From Meridianimarinicoccus aquatilis (GTDB lineage Bacteria; Pseudomonadota; Alphaproteobacteria; Rhodobacterales; Rhodobacteraceae), in the NCBI RefSeq assembly GCF_004358675.1, contig NZ_SMZO01000007.1, positions 54,526 to 118,525 of the forward strand: a stretch of 64,000 nucleotides of DNA, written 5' to 3'. The notes under the pieces are model-generated. The model saw only the letters and a list, made by a program, of their open reading frames with translations, had not been told where the DNA came from and did no database searches. Shown in pieces: positions 27,340 to 36,394 of the stretch. Numbering within the stretch: position 1 is the first letter of the stretch; the number at the start of each line of letters is the position of its first letter. A program made the position numbers and the translations under genes.

Positions 27340-28065
27340 ATGTCATCTGTTGCCAAAACCCGGCTGTTTCTGGACCAACCCCTTGCCGAGGGGCAGACCG
27401 TCGATTTGCAGCGCGATCAGGCCCATTACCTGACGGGCGTCATGCGGCTTGTTTCCGGTGATGCTGTGGCCGTGTTTGATGGTCGTTCAGGGGAATATCT
27501 GGCTCATCTGGGGCAGGCTGGCAAGCGCAGCGCGACGTTGGTGATCGGTCCGCAGACCGCGCCAATACGTATGCCGCCTGATCTGTGGCTGCTTTTTGCG
27601 CCGATCAAAAAGGCCCGCACCGATTTTATCGTCGAAAAAGCGGCTGAAATGGGCGCGGCGCGGATTTGTCCGGTTCAGACCGATTTTACCAACTCCGAAC
27701 GCATTCGGCGCGACCGGCTTCAGGCCCACGCGGTGGAGGCGGCAGAGCAGTGCGGCGGCACCTTTGTGCCCGACGTGGATGACCTGCGCCCACTGTCCCG
27801 ACTGCTTGACCACTGGCCCGAAGATCGCCGTTTGATGTTCTGCGACGAAGATTTGGCCGGACCGGTCAGCGCGCTGCCTGCGATGCCCGGACCTTGGGCG
27901 ATTCTGATCGGGCCAGAGGGCGGATTCAGCCCGGCTGAACGCGCGCGGTTGCATGCTCATCCCGCCGCGCATCCTGTCAGTCTTGGCCCGCGCATTTTGC
28001 GGGCCGATACGGCGGCCGTGGCCGCACTTGCTCTGTGGCAAGCGGCGCTTGGGGATTGGCGATGA
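27340..28065 (+). CDS. rsmE: 16S rRNA (uracil(1498)-N3)-methyltransferase RsmE
   Basis: RsmE methylates U1498 of 16S rRNA in the assembled small subunit. The 241 residues show the N-terminal PUA-like part (ARTRLFLDQPL-type opening, HYLTGVMRL) and the SPOUT knot near the end: ILIGPEGGFSPAERARL, then SLGPRILRADTAAVAALALW. The ATG at 27340 was chosen because homology begins there. The next gene starts inside its stop codon (ATGA). Confidence 0.95.
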   Translation: MSSVAKTRLFLDQPLAEGQTVDLQRDQAHYLTGVMRLVSGDAVAVFDGRSGEYLAHLGQAGKRSATLVIGPQTAPIRMPPDLWLLFAPIKKARTDFIVEKAAEMGAARICPVQTDFTNSERIRRDRLQAHAVEAAEQCGGTFVPDVDDLRPLSRLLDHWPEDRRLMFCDEDLAGPVSALPAMPGPWAILIGPEGGFSPAERARLHAHPAAHPVSLGPRILRADTAAVAALALWQAALGDWR

Positions 28066-28598
28066 GCTTCGTGCGCCCTGAACTCTTGGCGCAGGCCCGG
28101 CGTTGGCGCGAAGCGATCATTGGCGGGGTCTTGTGCCTCGTGGCGCTCTGGCTTTGGCTGCGGGGGTTCGGGTTGGTCCATTGGCTGGCTTTGCCCGTGA
28201 TGGGGATTGGGCTGGCGTTGGCGTGGGTCGGGGTCCAGCGCGGCCGGTTTCGCGGCGCGGGAGATGGCCCCGGCGTGGTTCAATTGACCGAAGCACAGAT
28301 CGGCTATTTTGGCCCGCTGGAGGGCGGGGTCGTGGCGATTGATGCGTTGCGGGCAATCACGCTTGATCCGACGGGGCATCCTGTTCACTGGGTTTTGTAT
28401 CACCCGGACGGTCCCCCATTGCACATTCCTGTGACTGCCAAAGGGGCTGACGCGCTTCTGGACGCGTTCACGCAGTTGCCCGGTTTTCGTCTGGAAGCTG
28501 TTCTGCGAAGGCTCGCGCAGCCTGGTGAGGTCACCCAGATGATTTGGTCGCGCGCTGGTCCGGGCGATGGAATGTCGTCGGTTCAGCGCCTCGGCTGA
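28062..28598 (+). CDS. Hypothetical membrane protein (178 aa) coupled to rsmE
   Basis: The product has two adjacent membrane helices near residues 20-60 (EAIIGGVLCLVALWLWLRGF, then HWLALPVMGIGLALAWVG). A soluble domain of about 110 residues with a beta-rich pattern follows (VVQLTEAQIGYFGPLEGGVVAIDALRAITLD). This resembles the small YcfT/PH-like bacterial domains but I cannot assign it. The ATG overlaps the rsmE stop by four bases. It precedes gshA in the same direction. Confidence 0.85.
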   Translation: MSFVRPELLAQARRWREAIIGGVLCLVALWLWLRGFGLVHWLALPVMGIGLALAWVGVQRGRFRGAGDGPGVVQLTEAQIGYFGPLEGGVVAIDALRAITLDPTGHPVHWVLYHPDGPPLHIPVTAKGADALLDAFTQLPGFRLEAVLRRLAQPGEVTQMIWSRAGPGDGMSSVQRLG

Positions 28599-28613
28599 TC
28601 TTGCCGGCATTGA

Positions 28614-28662
28614 CACCTGTTCTAATCCGCGCCACCTGTGCCAATTAGAACAGGTGCAGAAC
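28614..28662 (+). promoter_or_regulatory. Inverted repeat and GAAC-N7-GAAC motif upstream of gshA
   Basis: Two perfect 13-base arms (cacctgttctaat, attagaacaggtg) separated by 17 bases lie just upstream of gshA. A TTGACA hexamer overlaps the left arm. The right arm runs into GAAC-N7-GAAC (28648-28662), the consensus I know for alphaproteobacterial LexA. It lies very close to the start codon, so repression or an RNA hairpin are both possible. Confidence 0.5.
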
Positions 28663-28674
28663 GGAGCGTGAGCC

Positions 28675-30045
28675 ATGTCGATACCACAGTCGGGCGGCGG
28701 CTTGATCGAACATCGGGGCCAGTTGGCCGAATACCTGTCTTCGGGCTGCAAGCCGAAGGAAGATTGGCGCATTGGCACCGAGCACGAAAAGTTCGGCTAT
28801 TGTCGCGACACGCTCAACCCACTGCCGTATGAAGGGCCCCGGTCCATTCTTGCGATGCTCGAAGGGCTGCGCGACGCCTTTGGTTGGACCGAAGTGCGCG
28901 AAGCCGGCAAGCTGATCGGGCTGGAAAAAGACGGCGCGAATGTCAGCCTTGAACCGGGCGGGCAGCTTGAGTTGTCTGGCGCGCCGTTGGTGTCGATTCA
29001 CGAAACATGTGACGAGGTGAACACCCACCTGCGCGAAGTGCGCGACGTGGCCGACAAGATCGGCGTTGGGTTCATCGGACTTGGGGCCGCGCCGATCTGG
29101 ACGGGTGATCAGATGCCGCAAATGCCCAAAGGGCGTTACAAGCTGATGACCGACTACATGGGGCGCGTCGGCACCCATGGCACGCAGATGATGTACCGGA
29201 CCTGCACCGTTCAGGTGAATCTGGATTTTGGGTCCGAAGTCGACATGGTCCAAAAGTTACGCGTGGCGCTGGCGCTGCAACCTGTGGCAACGGCGCTGTT
29301 TGCCAATTCACCCTTCTTTGATGGCAAACCAAACGGTCACAAATCCTGGCGGTCCCGCATCTGGCGCGATCTGGATGCAGACCGCACGGGGATGCTCCCT
29401 TTTGTGTTCGAAGACGGCATGGGATTTGAACGCTGGGTTGAGTACATGCTCGATGTGCCGATGTATTTCGTCTATCGCGACGGGCAGTATATTGACGCGC
29501 TTGGCCAGTCGTTCCGCGACTTCCTGAAGGGCGAATTGCCCGCGCTGCCGGGTGAAATGCCGACCCTGTCGGACTGGGCCGATCACCTGACGACGGTCTT
29601 TCCCGAAGCGCGGATCAAAAAGTTCATCGAAATGCGCGGGGCAGATGGCGGCCCGTGGCGCAGGCTTTGTGCGCTGCCTGCCTTGTGGGTCGGCCTGATG
29701 TACGACCAAACCGCGCTGGACGCAGCGTGGGACGTGGCAAAAGGCTGGGATGCTGAAACCCGCGAAGCATGGCGCGTGGCCGCGTCGGTTGACGGGTTGC
29801 AGGCTCAGGTCAACGGCCAATCCATGCGCGATATCGCGGCAGAAGTTGTGTCGATTGCCCAAAGCGGGCTAAAAGCGCGCGCCTTGCCGGGGGCAGGTGG
29901 AATGATCGAAGATGAGACGCATTTCCTGAACGCTTTGCAGGAAAGTGTTGAAACCGGCCGTGCCCCGGCAGACGAGTTGCTGGAACGCTATCAAACCGAT
30001 TGGAACGGGGATCTGACCCGGATTTACGGCGACTACAGCTATTAA
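28675..30045 (+). CDS. gshA: Glutamate--cysteine ligase
   Basis: This enzyme makes gamma-glutamylcysteine from glutamate and cysteine with ATP, the first step of glutathione synthesis. The 456-residue protein is of the plant/alphaproteobacterial type. It shows IGTEHEKFGY near residue 38, EPGGQLELSGAP, the MTDYMGRVGTHGTQMMYRTCTVQVNLD stretch in split form, and HLTTVFPEARIKKFIEMRGAD. Length is normal. The ggagcg site lies eight bases before the ATG. Control may involve the inverted repeat directly upstream. Confidence 0.95.
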   Translation: MSIPQSGGGLIEHRGQLAEYLSSGCKPKEDWRIGTEHEKFGYCRDTLNPLPYEGPRSILAMLEGLRDAFGWTEVREAGKLIGLEKDGANVSLEPGGQLELSGAPLVSIHETCDEVNTHLREVRDVADKIGVGFIGLGAAPIWTGDQMPQMPKGRYKLMTDYMGRVGTHGTQMMYRTCTVQVNLDFGSEVDMVQKLRVALALQPVATALFANSPFFDGKPNGHKSWRSRIWRDLDADRTGMLPFVFEDGMGFERWVEYMLDVPMYFVYRDGQYIDALGQSFRDFLKGELPALPGEMPTLSDWADHLTTVFPEARIKKFIEMRGADGGPWRRLCALPALWVGLMYDQTALDAAWDVAKGWDAETREAWRVAASVDGLQAQVNGQSMRDIAAEVVSIAQSGLKARALPGAGGMIEDETHFLNALQESVETGRAPADELLERYQTDWNGDLTRIYGDYSY

Positions 30046-30726
30046 TCAGGGGCGTGGGGACGCGGCTGTCCAAATCGTGTGTTTCGGGCCGCGCTTGCTG
30101 CGCCCGGCACGCACGGATGCCTCTTGAACGTCGAAACCTGATCGGGTGAGTCGCTTTGTGAAAGCCGCGCTTGGCTCTGCTGACCACACGGCCAGCACCC
30201 CGCCGGGACCAAGCGCCCGGCGCGCCGCCTGAAGCCCGGTGGCCCCATAAAGCGCGTCATTGCCCGCGCGGGTCAGCCCATCAGGCCCATTGTCCACATC
30301 AAGCAAGATCGCATCAAAAGCGCCCTGTGATTGCCGGATTTCGGCGCAAACGTCGCCGATGCGAATTTCGACCCGAGGATCAGACAGGCAGGTCCCGAAC
30401 ACCTCGGCCATGGGGCCACGCGCCCAATCAGCCAACTCTGGCACGATCTCTGATACGGCGACGCGTGCACCCTCGGGCAGAACCGCAAGCGCGGCGCGCA
30501 AGGTGAACCCCATACCGAGCCCGCCGATCAAAACGCGCGGCGCAGAGACCCCGCGCAGGCGATCAAGGGCGGCGGTTGCCAGCACTTCTTCAGATCCACC
30601 AAGGCGGCTGTTCATCAACTCGTTCCCGCCTCCCAGCCGGATCGAATATTCGGTGCCCCGTTGCAGCAATCGCAGGGTTTCGCCCTGCGGTGCCTTTGCG
30701 GTGGCAAGTTCTATCCACGGCAGCAT
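30046..30726 (-). CDS. Spermidine synthase-like methyltransferase-fold protein
   Basis: This 226-residue protein has the Rossmann fold of spermidine synthases and related methyltransferases. The nucleotide-binding loop is VLIGGLGMGFTLRAAL, followed by VAVSEIVPELADWA, RVEIRIGDV and ILLDVDNGPDGL. A shortened N-terminal beta domain is present. The aspartate-rich polyamine site of true SpeE is not clear, so another substrate is likely. The ATG at 30726 has aaagga nine bases upstream. It diverges from the UvrD-like gene and converges on gshA with no gap. Confidence 0.72.
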   Translation of the reverse strand: MLPWIELATAKAPQGETLRLLQRGTEYSIRLGGGNELMNSRLGGSEEVLATAALDRLRGVSAPRVLIGGLGMGFTLRAALAVLPEGARVAVSEIVPELADWARGPMAEVFGTCLSDPRVEIRIGDVCAEIRQSQGAFDAILLDVDNGPDGLTRAGNDALYGATGLQAARRALGPGGVLAVWSAEPSAAFTKRLTRSGFDVQEASVRAGRSKRGPKHTIWTAASPRP

Positions 30727-30815
30727 GGCGTTGTTCCTTTGTGTCGCCCAGTGGCCTATCCGATCATGCCAGCGCGGTGAAGACGCGATGTTCACGTCGG
30801 GACATGGATATTAAA

Positions 30816-30830
30816 GTTCATTTTATGTTC
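30816..30830 (+). promoter_or_regulatory. Predicted LexA (SOS) box upstream of the UvrD-like helicase gene
   Basis: The sequence gttcattttatgttc is an exact match to GTTC-N7-GTTC, the alphaproteobacterial LexA operator as known from Rhodobacter and Caulobacter. It lies 43 bases before the chosen helicase start, a suitable place to block its promoter, and in the divergent gap shared with the spermidine synthase-like gene. Confidence 0.65.
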
Positions 30831-30873
30831 TTGCTCGTTTACGGTCCGATCACGGGTGAAAGGGGTGCAGAAC

Positions 30874-32916
30874 GTGGCGGGCGCAGGGTATCTCGACAAG
30901 CTGAATGACAAACAACGCGCGGCGGCGGTGTTTGGTGTGGGCGCGGACGCGCTGCCGCCGCCCTTGTTGGTGATTGCGGGTGCAGGGTCTGGAAAGACCA
31001 GCACGTTGGCGCACCGCGTGGCGCATCTGTTGGTCAATGGCGCCGATCCGCGCCGAATCCTGCTGATGACGTTTTCACGCCGCGCCGCGACCGAGCTGAC
31101 CCGCCGCGTCGAAAGGATCACCGCGCAAGCCTTGGGCACGGGCACTGCCGCTGAGGCGCTGACTTGGGCGGGCACCTTCCACGGCATCGGTGCGCGGATT
31201 TTGCGGGAAAACGCCACTTCAATCGGGCTGCACCCGGAATTCTCGATCCATGACCGCGAAGACAGCGCGGACTTGATGAACCTCAACCGCCATGCGTTGG
31301 GGTTTTCCAAGGCCGAAAGCAGGTTTCCGGCCAAGGGAACCTGTCTTGCGATCTATTCCCGTACGGTGAATTCTGAAGCCCCCTTGGCAGATGTGCTGCG
31401 CGATCATTTTCCGTGGTGCGCCTCTTGGGCAGAAGAACTGAAGCGCCTTTTCGCGGCGTATGTCGCGGCCAAGCAGGCACAGAACGTGCTGGATTATGAC
31501 GATCTGTTGCTGGCATGGGCGCAGGTCATGGCAAACGACGCGTTCGCGGCGCATATCGGCGATATGTGGGATCACGTGTTGATCGATGAATATCAAGATA
31601 CCAACCGCCTGCAGGCACGCATCTTGATGGCGCTGAAGCCGGACGGGCGGGGATTGACTGTTGTGGGGGATGATGCCCAGTCGATCTATGCGTTTCGGGC
31701 CACCACAGTGCGCAACATTCTGGATTTTCCGAACGGCTTCACGCCCCCGGCAGACATTATCACGCTAGACCGGAATTACCGATCGACGCAGCCGATTTTG
31801 GCGGCGGCCAATGCCGTTATCGGACAGGCGCGGGAACGGTTTGCCAAGGATCTGTGGACAGATAGAAAATCGGCGGACAAGCCCCGCTTGGTAACCGTCG
31901 GCACAGAAGCCGAACAGGCGCGATTTGTCGTGGATTGTGTGCTGGAGGACCGCGAGACGGGCACACGGCTCAAGGATCAGGCGGTGCTGTTTCGCACCTC
32001 CAGCCACGCAGTTCAGCTAGAGGCAGAGCTGACGCGCCGCAACGTGCCATACGTCAAGTTTGGCGGGCTGAAGTTTCTCGACAGTGCCCATGTGAAGGAT
32101 TTGCTGTCCTTCTTGCGGTTGGCGCGCAATCCACGCGACCGTGTCGCGGGATTTCGCGTGCTGCAACTTATCCCCGGCATTGGTCCCAAAGCAGCGGCCG
32201 ATGTGCTGGACGCGCTGGATTTGTCCGCCGACCCGCGCGCGGCTTTGCATGACGTTGCGCCGCCCCGCCGCGCCGGGGCTGATTGGCCGGAATTCGTGCA
32301 GGCCATGACCACCGATGCGCCGTGGCCTGCCGCATTAGGTCAGGCGCGTGCATGGTATGACCCGCATCTGGATCGGGTCCACGAAGATGCCGACGCGCGG
32401 CGGGCCGATCTTTTGCAACTCGAACAGATCGCTGCCGGGTATGCGTCTGCCGAAGCGTTCCTGACCGATTTGACGCTTGATCCGCCCGATGCCACCAGCG
32501 ACACGTCGGGGGTCCCCCTGAAAGACGAAGATTACCTGATCTTGTCGACGATCCATTCCGCCAAGGGGCAAGAATGGAAATCGGTGCATTTGCTCAACGC
32601 TGTGGATGGGTGCATTCCATCCGATCTTGGCACCGGGTCCACCCATGAGTTGGAAGAAGAGAGACGGCTTTTATACGTTGCCATGACGCGGGCGAAGGAT
32701 CGTCTGACGCTTGGGTTGCCATTGCGTTTCTATGTTACCCAGCAGACGCGGAATGGTGACCGGCACGTCTTTGCAATGCGGACGCGGTTCATTCCGACCG
32801 AGATTCTTGGACAGTTTGATGCTTTTCACTGGTCTCCGCAGCATCACGGTGGCCAAGCGCGGCCCGCGCCGCCGCCGATAGATGTGGCGCAAACGATGCG
32901 TCAGATGTGGACATGA
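30874..32916 (+). CDS. UvrD/Rep-type ATP-dependent DNA helicase
   Basis: The 680-residue product is a superfamily 1A helicase that unwinds DNA 3' to 5' during repair or replication restart. Motif I is VIAGAGSGKTSTL, motif Ia ILLMTFSRRAATEL, motif II HVLIDEYQDTN, motif III VVGDDAQSIYAFRA, motif IV NYRSTQPIL, motif V LSTIHSAKGQEWKSV and motif VI RRLLYVAMTRAKDRL. The GTG at 30874 was chosen because aaagggg lies eight bases upstream; a GTG at 30856 would overlap that site. It is shorter than full UvrD, with no long C-terminal tail. A LexA box suggests SOS control. Confidence 0.92.
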   Translation: MAGAGYLDKLNDKQRAAAVFGVGADALPPPLLVIAGAGSGKTSTLAHRVAHLLVNGADPRRILLMTFSRRAATELTRRVERITAQALGTGTAAEALTWAGTFHGIGARILRENATSIGLHPEFSIHDREDSADLMNLNRHALGFSKAESRFPAKGTCLAIYSRTVNSEAPLADVLRDHFPWCASWAEELKRLFAAYVAAKQAQNVLDYDDLLLAWAQVMANDAFAAHIGDMWDHVLIDEYQDTNRLQARILMALKPDGRGLTVVGDDAQSIYAFRATTVRNILDFPNGFTPPADIITLDRNYRSTQPILAAANAVIGQARERFAKDLWTDRKSADKPRLVTVGTEAEQARFVVDCVLEDRETGTRLKDQAVLFRTSSHAVQLEAELTRRNVPYVKFGGLKFLDSAHVKDLLSFLRLARNPRDRVAGFRVLQLIPGIGPKAAADVLDALDLSADPRAALHDVAPPRRAGADWPEFVQAMTTDAPWPAALGQARAWYDPHLDRVHEDADARRADLLQLEQIAAGYASAEAFLTDLTLDPPDATSDTSGVPLKDEDYLILSTIHSAKGQEWKSVHLLNAVDGCIPSDLGTGSTHELEEERRLLYVAMTRAKDRLTLGLPLRFYVTQQTRNGDRHVFAMRTRFIPTEILGQFDAFHWSPQHHGGQARPAPPPIDVAQTMRQMWT

Positions 32917-32933
32917 CAAGGGGCGCTTTGCGG

Positions 32934-33941
32934 TCAGGCGCGGGGGGCGTTGGGCAGGATGTCTTGTTCGATCATGGCCAAAAGGTCGCCAAAATACCCT
33001 TGTGAACGGGCGGGGCGCGTTGGGTCTGACGTGATCACAATGGTCAGCGCGCGATCTGGCACCACAACGACGACCTGTCCGCCATAACCCCGCGCCAAGG
33101 CAAAACGCGCGCCATCCGCGTTGCCCAAGAACCAGCCAAGCCCATAACCAAGGCCGGACCATGGCGACCGGGTGCGGGCGCGAAAACTGTCGCTGACCCA
33201 TGCTGAGGGAAGCACCCGATTTCCCTGCCACATCCCGTTCAACCGAAACATTTCGCCAAACCGGGCCAGCGCGATTGGTGCCAGCGCCATTTCGTTGCCG
33301 CCCATGTAAAAGCCTTGTGGATCACGGGTCCAGGCAGGGATATCGATCCCCAAAGGGGCCCCGAGCCATTCACGGGACAAGGACAAAAGGCTGCGCCCCG
33401 TGACCTCGGCCAAGACGGCTCCAAGCACGTGCGTGGTGCCGGTTGAATACAGCATACGCGCGCCGGGTTCGGCCACGAAGGGGCGCCCAAGTGCGTCTGC
33501 GATCCAATTGCGGCTACCAACCCATGCGCCGTAATTGCCGCCCGATGTACGTTCCAGTCCGGCTTGCAGTGTAAGGAGGTTTTCCACGGTCAGCAGGGCG
33601 ACACGCGGGTCAGCGCCGGATGGGATGAGGCGCGGGGCCAAGTCCCCCAGCTTTGCCTGAAGGCCGGGCAATTCGTTGCGGTCGATGGCTGCGCCGGTCA
33701 AGGCTGCCACGACGGTTTTCGAGACGGATTTCACGTTGACCGGGGTGTCGAGGCCGGGGCCGCGCACCCGCTGTGCCACAACTGTTTCGCCGTTCTTGAC
33801 GATCGTCAGGGAATGGAGTTGGTCCAAACCCTGCGCCCGGCGCGCCGCAGCCGCGAAGGGATTGGACTGGGCCCGCAGGATGCCGGGCAGGGCAAGCGCG
33901 GGAGCGGAAAGCATCAATGCGCGTCGGGTGATCCGGGTCAT
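32934..33941 (-). CDS. Serine hydrolase of the beta-lactamase class C/PBP family, Tat-exported
   Basis: The 335-residue protein is a beta-lactamase-fold serine hydrolase, probably acting in the periplasm on peptides or esters. The start at 33941 gives MTRITRRALMLSAPALAL, a Tat-like signal with twin Arg. The active-site motif S-x-x-K reads SVSKT near residue 95, YSTGTTHVLG supplies the Tyr motif, and a KTG-equivalent GYGGQVVV is near the end. True antibiotic hydrolysis is not indicated; most relatives are esterases or D-amino-acid peptidases. Confidence 0.85.
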   Translation of the reverse strand: MTRITRRALMLSAPALALPGILRAQSNPFAAAARRAQGLDQLHSLTIVKNGETVVAQRVRGPGLDTPVNVKSVSKTVVAALTGAAIDRNELPGLQAKLGDLAPRLIPSGADPRVALLTVENLLTLQAGLERTSGGNYGAWVGSRNWIADALGRPFVAEPGARMLYSTGTTHVLGAVLAEVTGRSLLSLSREWLGAPLGIDIPAWTRDPQGFYMGGNEMALAPIALARFGEMFRLNGMWQGNRVLPSAWVSDSFRARTRSPWSGLGYGLGWFLGNADGARFALARGYGGQVVVVVPDRALTIVITSDPTRPARSQGYFGDLLAMIEQDILPNAPRA

Positions 33942-33997
33942 GGCGGGCTCCGTAGGTGTGTGGTCTACAAGATCGTGCCGCGGCACCGAAAGGCCAG

Positions 33998-34771
33998 TCA
34001 CGTCCTCGCGAACGGGTCCTCGGGGTATTCCACATGAGCGAGGTACAGGCCGTAGGGGGGGCAGACCGGCCCGCAAGCGGCGCGGTCGCGGGCCTTTAGC
34101 GCAGCGGTTACGTCATCCGGGGTCCAGTGACCGCGCCCGACGCGTTCCAGCGTGCCGACAAAGCTGCGGACCTGGTTATGAAGGAAGCTGCGCGCGCGCA
34201 CGTCAAAGCGGTACTCGATCCCTGTCGCATGGGGCACTTCGGTTATGGTCAGCCGATCCAGCGTCTTAAACGGGCTGTCGGCCTGGCACATGGTGGACCG
34301 AAACGTGGTGAAATCATGGTGGCCCAAGAGACGGTCCGCACCTTCTTGCATCGCGGCACTGTCGAGCGGTTTGCGCACTTGCCAGACCAGTCCGGCCTCA
34401 AGCGTGATCGGTGCGCGGCGGGCGACAAGGCGAAACACATAGTGGCGACCCAGTGCGGAGAACCGAGCATGGAACTCATCTGACACCGGGGCGACGCCGA
34501 TGATGGCGACCGGGGCCGGGCGCATATGGTGATTGACTGCTTCGCCAAGGCGGAAAGGATCCCACTCGCGCGACATGTTCACATGGGCGACCTGCGCGGT
34601 GGCATGTACCCCTGCGTCGGTACGCCCGGCTGCGGTGATCTTGTCGATGGACGGGTCAAGGCGGCGCAGCGCAGCCTCAATAGTCGCTTGCACGGAGGGA
34701 TGATCATGCTGGCGCTGCCACCCCCGGAAGGGGGCACCGTGATATTCGATTTTAAGGGCATAACGAGGCAT
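33998..34771 (-). CDS. truA: tRNA pseudouridine(38-40) synthase TruA
   Basis: TruA converts uridines 38-40 of the tRNA anticodon arm to pseudouridine. The 257 residues begin [19 protein letters not shown], contain the catalytic aspartate in [12 protein letters not shown], and end with the [19 protein letters not shown] region and [12 protein letters not shown]. Length is normal. It diverges from ycjX, and the gap between them carries the 67-base repeat. Confidence 0.96.
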   Translation of the reverse strand: MPRYALKIEYHGAPFRGWQRQHDHPSVQATIEAALRRLDPSIDKITAAGRTDAGVHATAQVAHVNMSREWDPFRLGEAVNHHMRPAPVAIIGVAPVSDEFHARFSALGRHYVFRLVARRAPITLEAGLVWQVRKPLDSAAMQEGADRLLGHHDFTTFRSTMCQADSPFKTLDRLTITEVPHATGIEYRFDVRARSFLHNQVRSFVGTLERVGRGHWTPDDVTAALKARDRAACGPVCPPYGLYLAHVEYPEDPFART

Positions 34772-34832
34772 TTGCTCCGATTACCCGCCACGGGGCGCGG
34801 CGACAAGTCTGCATGGGCCATAGGGCGGGAAG

Positions 34833-34899
34833 GCTCCCGCCCGTCTTCGACATCTGCCGATGTCTTATCCCGTTGGGCGTGGCAGGCTTCGCCTGCGGG
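34833..34899 (+). repeat. 67-base dispersed repeat with hairpins, copy 1
   Basis: This element recurs at 54262-54328 with one mismatch over 67 bases. It holds two clear hairpins, gacatc-tgcc-gatgtc and gcaggc-ttc-gcctgc. In this copy it is preceded by a third, gggcggga-aggc-tcccgccc, starting at 34823. It lies in the truA/ycjX divergent gap, 69 bases before ycjX. I see no coding sense in it. Confidence 0.85.
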
Positions 34900-34968
34900 T
34901 GCGCCGGGCTGGCAAAGTAGCCAGCGACCTCATAAGTGTTGGGGTAACAAGAAAACGAGGGACGAAAC

Positions 34969-36381
34969 GTGGTTTTGGGACGATTAGCCGATGGCGTGAC
35001 GCGTGGGATTGAGGGTGTGGGCCAATCGGTGAGCGAGCAGTTCTTCGACCCGACGCTGCGGCTTGGTGTGACGGGCCTGAGCCGCGCCGGCAAAACGGTA
35101 TTCATTACATCCTTGATCGCCAATCTGATTGACCGGGGCCGCATGCCGCAACTTGCGGCCGCAGCAGACGGGCGCATCCTGACGGCGTTCTTGCAGCCCC
35201 AGCCTGACGACACGGTGCCCCGGTTCGATTTCGAGGCGCACAATGCCGCGCTGACCGCGACCGATCCGCATTGGCCCGACAGCACGCGCGCTGTGTCGCA
35301 GCTTCGCTTGTCGCTGCGGCTTCGGTCAGGGGGGCTCTTGGGCGGCATCACCGGACCGCGCACGCTGCACTTGGACATCGTCGATTATCCCGGCGAGTGG
35401 CTGCTTGATCTAGGGCTTTTGTCCAAAAGTTATGCCCAGTGGAGCGCGGATGCGCTGGACCGGATGGCGACGCGCCCCGGCGGTGCTGAAGCAAAAGGGG
35501 CGATTGCCGCAGTCGATGGTACGGCAAAGTTGGATGAGGGGGTCGCGCAGTCCTTGGCGCAGGGCTTTACCAGTTATCTGATCCAGGCGCGCGCTGCGGG
35601 GTTTTCGGATTGCACGCCGGGCCGGTTCATTTTGCCGGGCGAAATGGCGGGCTCGCCGGTTTTGACCTTTGCTCCTTTGCCTCCCGGCCCGTCCCCGCGT
35701 GGCTCCTTGCGGGCAGAGTTCGCCCGGCGTTTTGACGCATATAAAGCCAAGGTGGTGCAGCCATTCTTTCGCGACCACTTTGCCCGCCTTGACCGGCAGA
35801 TCGTGTTGGTCGATGCCTTGGGCGCAATCCATGACGGCCCGCGTGCGGTTGAGGATTTGCGCCGGACGCTGGCCGATACGCTGACCGCGTTTCGCCCGGG
35901 CGCAAACAGTTGGCTTGGCAGGCTTCTGGGCGCGCGCCGGGTGGACCGTATCCTGTTCGCGGCCACAAAGGCGGATCACCTGCACCATATACAGCACGCG
36001 CGGCTGACTGGATTCATGGAGGCCTTGGTGAAAGATGCTCGGGCTCGCGCCGATTTTGCCGGGGCCAAAACATCGGCCATGTCGATTGCCGCGTTGCGCG
36101 CGACCACCGAGGAAACGCGCATGCATGATGGGCGTGAACTTGACCTCGTGCGCGGGCGGTTGCTGGAGGACGGTCGGCAAGCGGCATTTTACCCCGGTGA
36201 TCTGCCGCAAGATCCGTCTGTTTTGTTGTCGCCGGCACGAGACTGGGCTGAGTCGTGGCTGGACGAGGATTACCAGATCATGCGGTTTGCCCCGGCGCGT
36301 CTGCACCTTCGCTCGGGCGAAGGGCCGCCGCATATCCGGCTGGACCGCGCCGCACAGTTTTTGATTGGGGATCGGTTATGA
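34969..36381 (+). CDS. ycjX: YcjX family protein (DUF463, P-loop ATP/GTP-binding)
   Basis: This 470-residue protein belongs to the YcjX/DUF463 P-loop family, whose members are heat- or stress-linked in enterobacteria but of unknown biochemical function. The P-loop is LGVTGLSRAGKTVFITSL near residue 32. Later landmarks are HLDIVDYPGEWLLDL, which resembles a GTPase G3 region, and ILFAATKADHLHHIQH, a G4-like NKxD replacement. The GTG start is preceded by gaggga. The TIGR01620 gene starts 13 bases downstream, the usual pairing. Confidence 0.92.
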   Translation: MVLGRLADGVTRGIEGVGQSVSEQFFDPTLRLGVTGLSRAGKTVFITSLIANLIDRGRMPQLAAAADGRILTAFLQPQPDDTVPRFDFEAHNAALTATDPHWPDSTRAVSQLRLSLRLRSGGLLGGITGPRTLHLDIVDYPGEWLLDLGLLSKSYAQWSADALDRMATRPGGAEAKGAIAAVDGTAKLDEGVAQSLAQGFTSYLIQARAAGFSDCTPGRFILPGEMAGSPVLTFAPLPPGPSPRGSLRAEFARRFDAYKAKVVQPFFRDHFARLDRQIVLVDALGAIHDGPRAVEDLRRTLADTLTAFRPGANSWLGRLLGARRVDRILFAATKADHLHHIQHARLTGFMEALVKDARARADFAGAKTSAMSIAALRATTEETRMHDGRELDLVRGRLLEDGRQAAFYPGDLPQDPSVLLSPARDWAESWLDEDYQIMRFAPARLHLRSGEGPPHIRLDRAAQFLIGDRL

Positions 36382-36394
36382 CGAAGGAAGCGCC

